A DNA stretch of 64,000 nucleotides from Opisthorchis felineus (taxonomy: Eukaryota; Platyhelminthes; Trematoda; Opisthorchiida; Opisthorchiidae): assembly GCA_004794785.1 (NCBI GenBank), contig SJOL01007330.1, forward strand, positions 675,785 through 739,784, written 5' to 3'. Positions within the stretch are counted from its first letter, which is position 1. Each line of letters starts with the position of its first letter. Made by a program: the position numbers and the translations under genes. Of the stretch, positions 46,736-57,917 are shown piece by piece. The notes below the pieces were generated by a model. That model did not search any database, was not told where the DNA came from, and was given only the letters and a program-made list of their open reading frames with translations.

Positions 46736-47373
46736 GAAGCTCTAATAATTCTTCCATGGTATAGGTGCTCAATATTATATCCTGTATATTGCTCCAGAAA
46801 TTAAGACATTCCCCAAGACAGAACAATAAACCCATCGTCCTCTCGTTATGGGAATGAATACACCGTGTTTCCCATATTACTGGGACCTAGAACAGAATAA
46901 CCGATACAATATTACTCCAACTTTCGTCAATTATAGGCGTTCAACAACAGTTTTGGATTGTACCCCCCTAGTCATGCACCGCTACTGGTCTTGTCGTGTA
47001 GTCCCATTTACCGTCATTATCGCATTATTCTCGTTGTTGCTAAAGCCAGCGGGGATGGACACTTGCTGGATAGTCGAATAGACTTGCTCGCTTGACCAAG
47101 ACCTTGGTCAAACTCAGTGTGTGCTGGTGGCGTAGACCGGCAAGGAGTACGCACCACAGTCAGCGTCAGGTGGTCATCTAACAGTGATCAGAGCTTCCTG
47201 CTTTCTCCTTAACTTGAAGATATTCGGCTAGTTCGTCGCTTCATGAAAAGAAGCTTGAAATGATGAACCTCCACGACGAAAACCGGTCACCCAGAGAGCA
47301 CAATGATAAAGGCAGGCGAGGTCTAACTGATTCACGCACTCACTCAGTTATCTAAAGCCACCTGCTCTGTCAG

Positions 47374-47589
47374 AAAGATATGAGCATAGGAACTACAGCG
47401 CAGTCCGTCCTTCGTTCTCTACTCTGGAGGCTTGAAACGAAGTTTTTTAAAGCAATGAATGCCACTCTTGTAAAGCGGGAGATGATCCCGCAAAGGAGGT
47501 TCAACCGTTCCGCATGGCATTTTGCACTCAATCGATTTTCTGTTTGGGTGAAATATGGAGGAAGACTAGGCGGCTTCAACCTGCAGAAT
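47374..47589 (+). CDS. Candidate internal exon of a nested plus-strand gene
   Basis: A strong acceptor (AGCCACCTGCTCTGTCAG) ends at 47373 and a near-perfect donor (CAGAAT followed by GTGAGT) begins at 47590. The 216 bases are open in phase 0 throughout (72 codons): TTAQSVLRSLLWRLETKFFK, then AMNATLVKREMIPQRRFNRS, then WVKYGGRLGGFNLQN. It contains two NxS/T sequons (NAT and NRS). It lies inside the glypican intron on the opposite strand. The next candidate exon (49347) has a phase-0 acceptor, so the two can be joined. No family is recognised. Confidence 0.4.
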
Positions 47590-47871
47590 GTGAGTATACG
47601 CCCTATTTACTCAGTAAATAACCCTGGTTTCTACCCCTCACGATCACAATCATAGGCTAGAGAGACATCAGAATGTGAACAAAGTAACAAGGGAGCCAAA
47701 ACTCTGATACCCTTCAAACTATACCAAAAATGCAAATGTACCCATGTTACTAGGACATTAGGCGGCGTGCCTCTCTGTGGGCTTGACCTTTAGAAACATC
47801 AACGCACATCATCATCAACGTAATCGACAGCATGACATCAGTGTTCAACACCGATGCTTCGCTGCCGTACA

Positions 47872-48135
47872 ACCATGATTTATTCGAAAGCCTTATTGTG
47901 AAGGAAAGAATAAAGGTGGACAGGGAAGTGACTTAGTGCTAGCTTACTGCGATCATTCCGAGGTGCCTACACCTCCAGATACTCATTCAGGCAATCTGGA
48001 TAGAAACTGACAACAAGAACGTAACTGACATCGGTTGGCAGCCATATCTTGCAGCGTCTCCAACCAGGCACAGTGGTCTTCAACCAGGCACTGTGACTCC
48101 AACCGGGCGCGCTGACATCAACGCACGAATGCATC
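47872..48135 (-). mobile_element. Non-LTR retrotransposon 3' UTR and C-terminal stub
   Basis: Bases 47872-48070 are nearly the same as 15903-16095 ('gaaagccttattgtgaag', 'gaataaaggtggacag', 'ccgaggtgcctac', 'cggttggcagccatatctt'). The homology runs out at 'accaggca', where a short 'tccaaccaggcac(t)gtg'-like unit repeats two to three times (48060-48105). It is more severely 5' truncated than the 16-kb copy. Confidence 0.75.
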
Positions 48136-48356
48136 TGTGAGCACAGGCTCCAGTGGTCCACTTCTCCACGGTGTGCGTCGTCGGTGTCACTACCTCTCAG
48201 CTTCCCTAATCTGACTGCACGAACTGATCGGCCCACAGCGCATGACGAGTCATGATCCAGTTACAGACAGCTTGTGACCATAGCACCTGTCCAGTTTCGC
48301 CCATTCCACTTTTTCACTTATCTATTCTACCTGGCTTAACATCCGTTTCAGGTGTT

Positions 48357-48560
48357 CATGGTTGCGGGATTTCGTAGAACGCACACTCACATGACTCTTG
48401 TTTGAACGATCGTCCTCTTGTCCTGGCACAATCATTCTGGTGAGTCCACACCAAAGGGAGAGAGTAATGGACTCGAGATTCGCTCTTATTAGAGCTCATT
48501 AGCAGTGCATATCCAACGGTCGTACCTGGGTTTTGACTCCGTACACTTGACATGCGCACA
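48357..48560 (-). repeat. Family-E repeat, reverse copy
   Basis: 'gttgcgggatttcgtagaac', 'cgatcgtcctcttgtcctgg', 'ctggtgagtccacaccaaag', 'cttattagagctcattagca'. It is the reverse complement of the 45108 copy with moderate divergence. Confidence 0.55.
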
Positions 48561-49346
48561 TCTAACGTACGTTGCCAAAACATTTCTCAAAAAATCTGGC
48601 CCCAAATGACCCAGTTTGGACAAGGCTGCCATGAACGACCCAAGTTTCTTCGTTAACTTGGGCCCTCAGACTTGTAAGTCAGTACAATTAGTGTTCCCGA
48701 AGTGAACCAGACATAGTAACCCACTTCTATTGACGACCCCCTTTCGTTTCGGACGCGATCCGACTGGTTTCTTTTCGGAGCACAAACGCATCCTTTCAGT
48801 GAGCATGCTGTGCAAAATGAGCCAGTCTACCCCATCTGAAGTTGAATAGGCATAGCACCCTTGTGTGTTGAACAGTATCTAACAGACGTCAATGTGAACA
48901 CGTACAAGTTTCAACCTGTTCAACAGATAAGGCGACCATGTGGAACTTGATGCTTGCACGGTCTATGGACGCGCAGGCATGACAAAAGTCACATGAGCAG
49001 GTGAAAATAAGCCTGGCGAGAAAAGTGCATCCATAAAAGTTGCTGTTCATTGGACTTTGGTGAATTCAAACGTTGGCTGTCTATCCTGTCTGTGGGAGGA
49101 GTATGGCGGTGAAAAGCAAGGGTATGGGAGCACAGTAGACTGGTGCTAACATGTGTGGAACAAGTTTGCTAGAAAGCCTGACGAGCCCCCAAAAGGCAGG
49201 AGCGGTTAGACTGCTATCCACAGCGTTTGTGGACCATGAGTAGTGCCACATGACGTTCTCAATGAACCAGCCAGAAGACGAAACTGCCATACATGCTTCC
49301 TGTGCTCAGCCGCATGCTATCTTAGTCAGTGTTTTGAAGTATACAG

Positions 49347-49694
49347 GCATTGAGGGTCTTGGCTGACTCCGGTTTGCATGGCTGGCTGATATCGGACATC
49401 GACATTAGTTATGCCGTTGGACACCTGCGTACAGTTGTTCGGGCACAATCGGTTTTCGTGGAGCCAGATGTGATGCTTGGTAGAAGTCTTCGATCCAGCT
49501 CTAGTCTCGAAAACATGAATAGGATCGACAGACCAGCACTTATAGGTCCGATGCAAGTTGTTACTTGGCCTAAAATTGGAGGCATGACAATGTACACCGG
49601 CACCATCTATTTAGTATCGAAGCGCCCACATTCTCCATTGATACTTTTAAGTTCTAGCGCAGTATTGCTGTTCCACAGGAGGGCGCCCTCGTAG
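49347..49694 (+). CDS. Candidate exon of a nested plus-strand gene (possibly terminal)
   Basis: After an acceptor (TTTGAAGTATACAG) at 49346 the frame is open in phase 0 from ALRVLADSGLHGWLISDIDI through GRSLRSSSSLENMNRIDRPA and GGMTMYTGTIYLVSKR to a stop at 49694 (115 codons). The peptide is well mixed and protein-like. Phase agrees with the donor at 47590. The minus strand is also open in places here, so the coding strand is not certain. No domain is recognised. An internal donor (TTATAG followed by GTCC) at about 49544 is weak. Confidence 0.33.
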   Translation, partial: ALRVLADSGLHGWLISDIDISYAVGHLRTVVRAQSVFVEPDVMLGRSLRSSSSLENMNRIDRPALIGPMQVVTWPKIGGMTMYTGTIYLVSKRPHSPLILLSSSAVLLFHRRAPS

Positions 49695-50369
49695 ACAGTG
49701 TGTTTCCAGGATGTGAGCGAAACAGATCGGTCCCAATGTGATTTGCATCACGAGACCCTCCCAAAAATTGAGTAGTCCGGCCAATCAGCTGTAATCTCAC
49801 CCCAAATTCAACATTATCTCTTGGGTTGCCCATTTAGGTTGACAATAACCGGCACATATTCATAAACCGTTGATTAATGGTGCGGATAAGGTAGCATATC
49901 TGTACGTGCCCAGAAACGCATCAAATTATGAGCAATGTCACTTCGTTTGATAAAACACAATATTTCAATTGCATGTCTCGTTGCCACGAAGAGAAAAGGA
50001 CCATAGTAGATGTAGAGTATTATCCCAAAAAGCCTCGAGACGCCACCCTACCAAACGCCTCATGAGACCGCTTTCAAACGTGCTGCTTTGTTTACTGAAA
50101 TAGATGTCAGTAGTAGGCTAATGCGTAGAGTTCGAGGGAATCTGAGTTTTCAGTCATTGACAAGTTTCAGTGGGTTTCAGAATAACTTTCGATGAAGCCG
50201 TCTGCCTGACGACAGCGCAAGATGCGCAGCAAAAAAACGAGATGACGGACCATTCGACAAGAGTGTAGAGACCGCAACAAGCCAAACAAGAACATAGGCG
50301 GGAAAGGTTTTATATCTCTCATATGCTTGTCATATGCGATATTGGATACACTTATGGGGTAAAGTAACT
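49695..50369. other. Intronic, nothing seen
   Basis: No frames of note, no recognised repeat and no convincing polyadenylation signal immediately after the stop at 49694. Confidence 0.3.
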
Positions 50370-50512
50370 GCTGGTGTGTGATTAGCTCTCACGTAGACAG
50401 GATATAGTACCACTCATCCTTCAACCATAAAACCATGTCACGTGGTCACTTGTTGATTGACTCGCTCGTTGAGTGACGACTTCTCAGGTGGAAGTTTCAC
50501 TCATCTCGTGAA
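50370..50512 (-). repeat. Family-A 5' arm, reverse copy
   Basis: 'gtgtgattagctctcacgta', 'gacaggatatagtaccactc', 'atgtcacgtggtcacttgtt' and 'gagtgacgacttctcaggtg' are the reversed 5' arm seen at 56320-56455. Confidence 0.55.
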
Positions 50513-50641
50513 ATAATTTTTCCTATGAGCTACTTATTGACTGATGGTAGGTAGGTAACTTTCCGAACCCAGTTTCATAGGACTGCAAAGACTGCTCAGC
50601 TGTCTGAAATCATCTTGTGATGCCTGCAGGCGAATAGTGCT

Positions 50642-50663
50642 CACCGCACCGCACCGCACCGCA
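50642..50663 (+). repeat. (CACCG)n short tandem repeat
   Basis: Four perfect units of CACCG with a trailing CA. Confidence 0.9.
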
Positions 50664-51300
50664 GTTTGATCCTTTGGCCTGCTCCAATCATTTCAGCGAA
50701 CATCAGACTGTGGTGCCTCTCCAAAGCGAGCTTTGATGGTTCCAACAGTGAACGCTTTTAGACCGGTCGTCTACTTGCATCTGTTTGATATACAGGCTAC
50801 AGTGCTTTCTTAAACAAAGCGAAACCCGAGTAGAGGACTCATAGGTTGACATACGGTAAGACTCCCAATAAGAACAGTCTACTGTACTTGGGTTTAATTG
50901 CCCTTCTGAAATGGAGGGGTTGCTCAGATCCATATTTTCATTCGACAGATGAATGGATGTCTATTCCGATGGATAAATCCCCAAGGAATCGGACTCATGC
51001 TCCCAATGTTAGCCCATTTGACACATCAGTCTATGAGCATGGAGAATAAACCTGGGATGTCACCATAGAAGACTACCAATGTTTTCGTGAACACTGGTCG
51101 ATTAAAGGAGATCTTCTTCGACCTCCAGAAGGGACTTGAAATCAGCCTACTATTTACCTAAGTACTTTCATTAACTAAGTGAAATCGGTTTGTGATAAAA
51201 CACTAGGAAGCAAAATAATTCCACAAGACTCATGGGCCGTGCTTCTGAAAAATTGTCACTATGGTAGCCAATCAACACTGAACTGTAACCAAAGAATTGT

Positions 51301-51460
51301 GGCGGTTTATCCTGCCTAAGTTAAACACTACTCACCAGCCACCCGTGGCTACTGACCGGAAGGTTGTGGGTCCCGATATCCTCACAGATTAATCCTCATT
51401 ACCGACAAGGATAAAACAGCCTACGTTGTTTTGCAGACTTTTAGCATGGAGTGAATTAAA
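51301..51460 (+). repeat. Family-A repeat, degraded
   Basis: 'atcctgcctaagttaaacac', 'cagccacccgtggctactga', 'ccggaaggttgtgggtcc' and 'aaggataaaacagcc' keep the family-A order with many changes and a short 3' body. Confidence 0.45.
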
Positions 51461-51535
51461 GTGCATGATCGAATTTACGAATGAAACTTTCAAATCTTCG
51501 AACTACTGGCAAACGGTGGTTCTCACCTTTCTTAG

Positions 51536-51711
51536 CGGTCCACGTAAATTTCCTCAATATTACTTACGGTACAGATGTAAACATAACTTCCTTGTATAGC
51601 AGAGTTGACATATTGGTCAACTGTCACAATCTCGGTGGCCGGAAGCAGTACACTCGTAGGAAGATCAGCTTGCTGTTGGACTTCGCGGTCAAGAATCCGA
51701 AGCGCGTATAA
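51536..51711 (+). CDS. Candidate terminal exon, unrecognised
   Basis: An excellent acceptor (TTCTCACCTTTCTTAG) ends at 51535. The frame then reads AVHVNFLNITYGTDVNITSL, then YSRVDILVNCHNLGG, and ends NPKRV-stop; it starts with two bases of a split codon. Two NIT sequons suggest a luminal or extracellular peptide. It could belong to the same nested plus-strand gene as 47374 and 49347 if a phase-1 donor exists in between. Confidence 0.25.
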
Positions 51712-52702
51712 CTAACCTGAGCTTTCCACAACCAAGTATCTTTCACGTTTTAGTTTTCATAACCTACTGGACTGGTACGAGTTTTCGCATGGTTTGGATC
51801 ACATGGGCAAATTTTCACCGCGGTGAAACTCGTGTACTCGCCGACATCTTCAGGCGAAGGCCTGCCGTTCAGGGGGGGCAATAAAGGCTGTGAAATGTGG
51901 TGTAACCCCGGGTTTCTTTGTCAGATAGGACGTGTTTTTACCGTAGAGTCACATTTGATTCTAAGTGTTGGATAAATTAGGGCGTTCGGTGATGTAGTTT
52001 GATTTTTCCTATGCTATAACACTCTTATTCCATTAGTATGATAACGGACCTTTAACCGAGCCGAACACTACAGAGGTAGTCGCTGTAGTTCAGTTAGGTA
52101 CCGCTTCTCACGGTGAATTCTCGCTGAGTTTGGAGCGCTGGTACAGCGAGACGCGTTTGTCGGTTATGGCGTGCGGTCATAGTCATTTGGGGCCCGTCAC
52201 CTTTGCGGTTACAGGTGTTCATTAACCATAAGTCTATGGGAATGAAGTTTCGTCGTCATAACACCTGTAAGCAACAAAGCTTGTCCTTGAAACATTCGAC
52301 GCCAGGTCCAGCCACAGCGTGATACCATCATGTACCTTAACCGGTAGCGCCTTGCAGGCTGTCAACAGGTGTAAGGTCACGTATCCGCGTGGAACAGGTT
52401 TCTTGCGGCTTTCAACTATAAAATGATGAACCAGCTTCATGGAGGAGTCGATTCACTGCAACCCGCGAATAATGACAAGTCAAATTCGCTTCTTGGACTG
52501 GAAGAATCAGATGGGTTTTGTCACCCACAGGTGTTTATGTCCAAGACGTGATTCTGTAGCGGGAAAGCTGGCTATCAGATAGCATGTCAACTGCGACCAG
52601 CCAAACAAGCGGCCAACAAGTTGGTTTAAATATGACAGAACTCGCAACCACGTAAAGGTCGCTACTGCTGAGTTTGTGGTGCGCGCTCTTGTTGTATCGC
52701 AG

Positions 52703-52867
52703 ATGGCCGTCTATTGGTTACGGCTGGGACTGAGCCTGCCAGACTACGTGATAAGGAGGGATCTGAATGATAAGACTGCGGACATTCGATTTGCTTCCTA
52801 CGATTACCGGGATGTTAAATACCAGTGGCTGGAGACACCCACTGACATGCTTCGGTTTTTCAACTAA
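52703..52867 (+). CDS. Candidate exon, unrecognised
   Basis: An acceptor (CTCTTGTTGTATCGCAG) precedes 52703. The frame reads MAVYWLRLGLSLPDYVIRRD, then LNDKTADIRFASYDYRDVKY and QWLETPTD, to a stop at 52867. The FASYDYRDVKYQW string superficially resembles the segment after the Cys-loop of ligand-gated ion channels. It is two residues short there and lacks the cysteine, so I do not make that call. Confidence 0.2.
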   Translation: MAVYWLRLGLSLPDYVIRRDLNDKTADIRFASYDYRDVKYQWLETPTDMLRFFN

Positions 52868-53570
52868 GGAACCAGTTCCTTTAAAGATGATATTTTCGGC
52901 TTGTTTCGTTTTCAAGGAAATACAAGGATCTGACAAAATTTGACTAATATTGTTTAGACCGAATTGATGTAATTCATGGTCCCCCCGATGTGTGGTTTGG
53001 CTTCCTTCACCCAGATAGAGCTGCTACAACTCATGTATGGCTTACGGATGAGTCTGACTGGATGCTTACTAAGGACTCAAAAATAGACTTGAAGGATTCT
53101 TTGAAGGGGTAGAAGCCATGAAGACAATCACAGTTGCCCCATTTCAGGAGAATAAAAGGCGAAATCGAGGTCCCGCGGGTAGATCACCTCGACTCATTCC
53201 CATCAAGGGAAAACAGCGGGCGAGTAGAAGTTATTTTATTTTTAGTGGTCGCATGGTCACCCCCCCCCTCCCGAAGGGGTCTCTCTTGGAGAAAAGACCG
53301 TGTCTGGGCACTTCTGATGTGCCCTCATGATGATAAGGTTCGCACCTCGGGACTTCAAGGATGGAAAGTGTTGCTGTGGTTCCTTCAAAAGAGTGGTCTG
53401 TCTTACAGGGGTCATCATAAGATGAATGAACTATTCTGTCGAACCTACGAATGGTACGCAGATGCAGCGAGAAACAGCGACAATATATAGTAGTCTAGCT
53501 GAATACCCTGTCGGAATTGGACCATCAAAGCATGTGAATTCTTCTGGCGCGCTGTTTCAGCCATTTCTGC

Positions 53571-53588
53571 CACACACACACACACACA
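53571..53588 (+). repeat. (CA)n microsatellite
   Basis: Nine CA units in a row. Confidence 0.9.
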
Positions 53589-55479
53589 ATGTGACCGTAA
53601 CGAAAAGGGAGTTTATTTAAACGCGCCAAAAGAACTTGTTTATTTTGATTCTTTCAACGACCTTGTTTACCGCAGCACAATGAAACCGACTCCACTTTGT
53701 AAACAGGACGCAGGATAGCGCGATACGTCGCTGGAATACATTCATCATCAACCCAAAATGTTTATTATCGTGAGATGAGAAAAACAGAAAGTGGTGTCTG
53801 GGTGAAAACGATAGGATGGGAAAACAACGAATGTGGCGGCGGTTTTCGTATCCACGAGAAACAGTATTATCATAGAGTTGACAACGAGGTTATTATGCAG
53901 CAATGCTTGAGAGATAAGGCTATGGAACCTATTTCTACATTCCTTCCAAAGCTTCATTGAATGCTTCATCCAACAAGACAACTGTGAAAACCACACGATA
54001 TATCAGTGAAGCATCAACTCCGCTTTGTTTGAGTATTTATGGACAACTAATCTACCACCTATAATATCAATTATTGATTAATTCAATGTCCCTTCTACCA
54101 TAGAGGTATAGCTGTTAGTCGTGGGTGATAGGGACTCTTCAGGCGAATGACAACTCTTCCGAGAACACTGAGAATTACCGTGCAGTGAATTCCGAAGAGA
54201 TCTGACATAGAAATAAAGACTTAAAACAAGGGCCACCAGCCTCTTGGGCCACCGATGACCTTGTCGTTAAAATTCTGGTGATTTAGGTATATCCTGATAT
54301 TGAAGATGGTGGTGTAGAAAACTCTCTCAAAGGGACCTACCTACTGCCCCATTTCAACTCGTGTGCTTGGAAGTGAACGCCTAATCTTCCCTTTGCAACA
54401 ACCCTCATCTAAGCGGTGTCTGGGGAAATGAAACCGTTTTGACAATTTATAACCTGTAAGATGCGAGCGCACTATGAAGCCTCCACCTTGGGGAAGGGGA
54501 AATTTCATTGATTCCGCTTTTTGTGACGTGGACCCCACAAAGCGAAACATCTCCCTCAATAACTTACGTCCACATGAAGATCATCGATAAAGGAACCACC
54601 GCGAGGATGTGTGACATTTTTATCTGTGAAGTTGGCTTCATTGCGCTTGCGAGTTAAAAACGAGGAAGACCGAGTTTCGCCTTCCCAGGACTTGCCAACA
54701 AGTGACAAGCGAGAGTGCATTTGTGCTACAATGCAGCCCAATCTGTGTCTTTCACCGAAAAAATGAACAAGAATGCGTGCCTTTCCAGAGCAGAACAGAG
54801 CGGTGGAAAAGTTAAAAACATGTAGCTTGTTAGCTGATGTCAGTGACGGCGCATAGCCTAAAACATAGTAAGGATGTCAAAAATCATGAGGAAAGGACTT
54901 GTGTGCCAAATAAAAATGATTTATTTGGGGAATTGCTTTCCCTGGGAACCAAGGGAGAAACACAAATGATGGGTTGTCTAGAGGATATTGATATTATGTT
55001 CGTTCGACGGTCCTGTCTGTTTAAATGATCCATGTATGACCTTGCGGTGATTGGAAACCAAAGTTTTCCAAGCCTTCTCAGGTACACACGTCGCTTTGAA
55101 CCCCGAATTATGTAGCATGAATCACTTATAAGTGTGCAGCTCAGGGTTGTACGTGGGCTGGAACACTGCCACGGCACCCAGGTTTACAAGACAGGAGGAC
55201 GACTGAGGTCCTCAACCAAAGCCTTTGGCTCGAAAGCCTAACCACAAGGCAGAGTTGGTTGGCTTAAGACTGTCAAAGCAGCCTACATTGTTAAGGAAAA
55301 AGTCGCTACACATGTTCCAATCCCCAGCCTGGAGGACCAGGAGACTGTGTTAGTCAGACATCCAACCACTGACCAACCCGTTATGATTGCCTCTGCGAGT
55401 GTTGCATGCACACTCCCCAGTGGAGGTGCACAACATGTCACACCTTGATAACATTCAGTCCCCTCCTGACGGCAGTCTC
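53589..55479. other. Intronic, no supported gene
   Basis: Short frames on both strands. The plus frame at 53775-53960 and the minus frame at 54884-55177 lack splice support. No recognised repeats occur until 55480. Confidence 0.3.
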
Positions 55480-55745
55480 TTCGTGACGAGCTAACCGATG
55501 TCAGTAGCGTTCATACTATCAGTTTCTACGTAGATTGTTTGACTGAGTGTTGGTGGTGTAGGCACCTCGAATGTTCCCTAGGTTCCTCCCTAACCCACGT
55601 ATTTTTTCCTCCTCTCATTGTAAGACTTTATTCAAATAAACTGACATGGTTTTATGACAGTGAAGCACCAGTGTTCTCATCTGATGCTGTTGACAATGAT
55701 GATGATGATGATGATGATGATGTTGATGAATGCAGTGATGATGAA
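55480..55745 (+). mobile_element. LINE 3' end with (GAT)n tail, forward copy
   Basis: From 'gctaaccgatgtcagtagcg' through 'atcagtttctacgtagattg' and 'gtaggcacctcgaatg' it parallels the minus-strand end of the 15903-16668 copy (codons for AANRCQ... to the 3' UTR). It continues to 'gactttattcaaataaactg' and a (GAT)n array at 55697-55742. It gives the complete path from coding end to tail, and so identifies (GAT)n as the family's 3' terminus, as is usual for RTE-type LINEs. Confidence 0.75.
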
Positions 55746-56165
55746 CCCCGAAGGTAGAAACAACATGCTGGTGATTATCATTTCTTACATTCAGATGTGA
55801 ATCATCATTCACGAGGCCTAGTCGTAACCATTGTGATACTTGAGCAATACTATCTCCGAATACACCAACTGCTACTCCGTGCTTTACATTTGTACGACTT
55901 GGCAGTATGACCTTTTGTACTTTAATCTACTGATTTCTATGGAACTTTAGTGACACTGCAAAGCGCACTATGTAGGATCAGCGAATTTCCGATGGATGTA
56001 TTATGCAATTTTGCCGAAACATCGGTAAGACCTTTGTGGTTTAACACACGATCAGAAAATGAACTATTGGTGGAAATCTCCGCCCCAACGTGACACATCG
56101 CCGCCCCCCCCTCGCCAGATTTTGACTCACCTCTCTAGGACAGGAAGCACTGTAGATAAATGTCT
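55746..56165. other. Intronic, nothing seen
   Basis: No exon-like segment. There is a C-run at 56105. Confidence 0.3.
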
Positions 56166-56760
56166 AACGGAGGTTTCGTCCTGTAGTGAAACCTGTCTAT
56201 GTTGAAAAGCTGAGAAGCACTGTTTCATCCTTACTGGGAATCATCAGCAGTGCGCATCTCATGAAACTCCAATAGGGAGTCTGGAACCCGAGAAACTCCC
56301 GGCTGCCAGTAATTTTAACCGTTCGACCACGAGCGGCCAATCAGCAGTGTGATTAACTCACACTTAGACAGGACATAGCGCCACTCATTCATCAATCAAG
56401 GAACCTACATAACTTGATCACGTGTTGGCTGGCTTGCAGAGTGACGAATTCTCACCCTCAGCACTCCATCTAACAGGTCGTCACTGGAGGAGTCACTTAA
56501 CAGGTAACCATGTGATGCGGATCACGTGATTGAGGGATGAGTAGCTCTATATTCTGCCTAGGTGCTATTTAATCACATTGCTGATCGGCCACCGAAAGGC
56601 TAATTGTTCAAACTACTAAGCGGGAGGTCATGGGTTCGAAACTTTCCTGAGTTTCCTAAGATGCGCACTATTGATGATTCCCAACAAGGACGAAACAGCT
56701 GGACAGTGCTTCTCAGGTTTTCGGCATGCATTAACTTCTCTTACGGGGCGAAATCTCTTA
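56166..56760. repeat. Family-A complete inverted dimer
   Basis: The left arm (56166-56455, reversed) runs 3' body, B-box region, head ('ccgttcgaccacgagcggcc'), 5' arm. The right arm (56460-56760, forward) runs 5' arm ('gtgatgcggatcacgtgatt'), head, B-box (GGGTTCGAAAC), 'atgcgcactattgatgattc', 3' body ('gacagtgcttctcaggtttt'). The two arms mirror each other around about 56457. This is the best example of the paired arrangement, about 595 bases long. Confidence 0.7.
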
Positions 56761-57207
56761 CACTACCAACGGCGTAAATACATTACTCAATTCACTTCAC
56801 GGGCTGAAGTTTCACGCAAATATTTACGTCATTCGAAGGATGCCACTTGAAGTTACTAGAATAATGATGAATCAAAACGGAGGTTTCCATCATTCGCAAA
56901 TTAAGATTTTCTGAAATGACGTTTTATCGACCCCGCAGGAAATTACTACGAAACGAATAAATTATTACATAAAGTATTCGCACCGTAGTTTCATTAATTT
57001 CACGAAAGAACCGGTTCATTTTATGTGACCCGTAATTGAAAGATTTGTTTTTCGAATATTCGCAACTATTCGCAAATATTCTGTTGATACCTTGAATGAC
57101 ACTGCCCGTAGTCGAAAGGTCCCCTGTCGAAGTATCTTCGTGAGCTGAAGTATCTTCAAACTGAGCTAACACAACAGAGAGTGCCACTTCCTGGTGGACT
57201 TCACCCA

Positions 57208-57335
57208 CCCAAAAGCGCACTGATGATGTTTCCTCGTATGGTAACGAAACGTCTGCAAGCTCGGCGAACAGATCACCAGGCACCCGATCAACAACCAGTA
57301 AACTCACCTGAGCTATCAATATTTTGACACATTAG
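57208..57335 (+). repeat. Family-C half unit with tail
   Basis: 'acccaaaagcgcactgatga', 'tgtttcctcgtatggtaacg', 'ctcggcgaacagatcaccag' and 'gctatcaatattttgacaca'. Close to 34081-34170 and sharing its tail with 31211-31310. Confidence 0.6.
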
Positions 57336-57917
57336 CAGGTTGCAAACCCTCTACAGATTGCATCATTCTGGAACTTCTTTGTGTTGATGTCACTGGCGCG
57401 GACTGAGGATGAACGGTGAGCATAGTCAACGTTTTCGCACACCAACAGACACGTAAAGGTAGACCCCCAAATAACACCTGTCTTCTGCTCTTGTTTCTGA
57501 GTCCAAGTGGGAAAAGTGCTGTTCAGTTTGTATCAGCAAGCGTCTGCGAAAACCCGAACCAGTTTGACCAAACTGTTCCAGTGTGAACGAACAAGCCTTG
57601 ATTACACTGAGCCAGTTTTAAACATCCAAAATCCGTCTGAATATTTTGTTCGTAAACGGCATCTATTGCCGCAAATGTAAAGGCTAAGTCTTCTCCCTAT
57701 CAGAGCTGTCGGGGCCATGAAATTTCAGTTTGTAAACGTGTCGATGTGTCAATCAATGGACTTTCATGGATGTGATTCAATGTTCAACACAGAGAAGAAT
57801 GTTCCGGTATTACATAAACCGACTGATGGCCAGTAACAGCCATTTTCAATCGTCCATTAAAGCGTTTTGTTATCAATAACCTGACGTAGTTCCATAATCA
57901 ATAACAACCCCACCTAC

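Larger units (their letters stand above)
40197..57917 (-). other. Glypican intron of about 17.7 kb
   Basis: Bounded by the donor after exon A (GAG followed by GTAGGT) and the acceptor of exon B, with phase 0 at both ends. It contains LINE fragments at 47872 and 55480, family A, B, C, D and E/F repeats, a minisatellite at 41945, and plus-strand exon-like segments at 47374, 49347, 51536 and perhaps 52703. The protein joint ...LHRIVKE|LELFCGDG... aligns with the glypican family without a gap, so no intermediate exon seems needed. Confidence 0.6.

Noticed and set aside
52703..52867. Cys-loop ligand-gated channel exon (FASYDYRDVKYQW)
   Set aside because: Spacing between the SYxY and DVxYxW elements is two residues short and the preceding FPMDxQxC block is absent.
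55539..55812. Poly-Asp (plus) and poly-His (minus) frames
   Set aside because: Produced by the (GAT)n tail of the LINE fragment. The same applies to the His-rich frame at 26306-26494.
56924..57319. 131-codon minus frame with VDRVPGDLFAELADV
   Set aside because: The DLFAEL peptide is the antisense translation of family C, seen also at 20789 and 33545.
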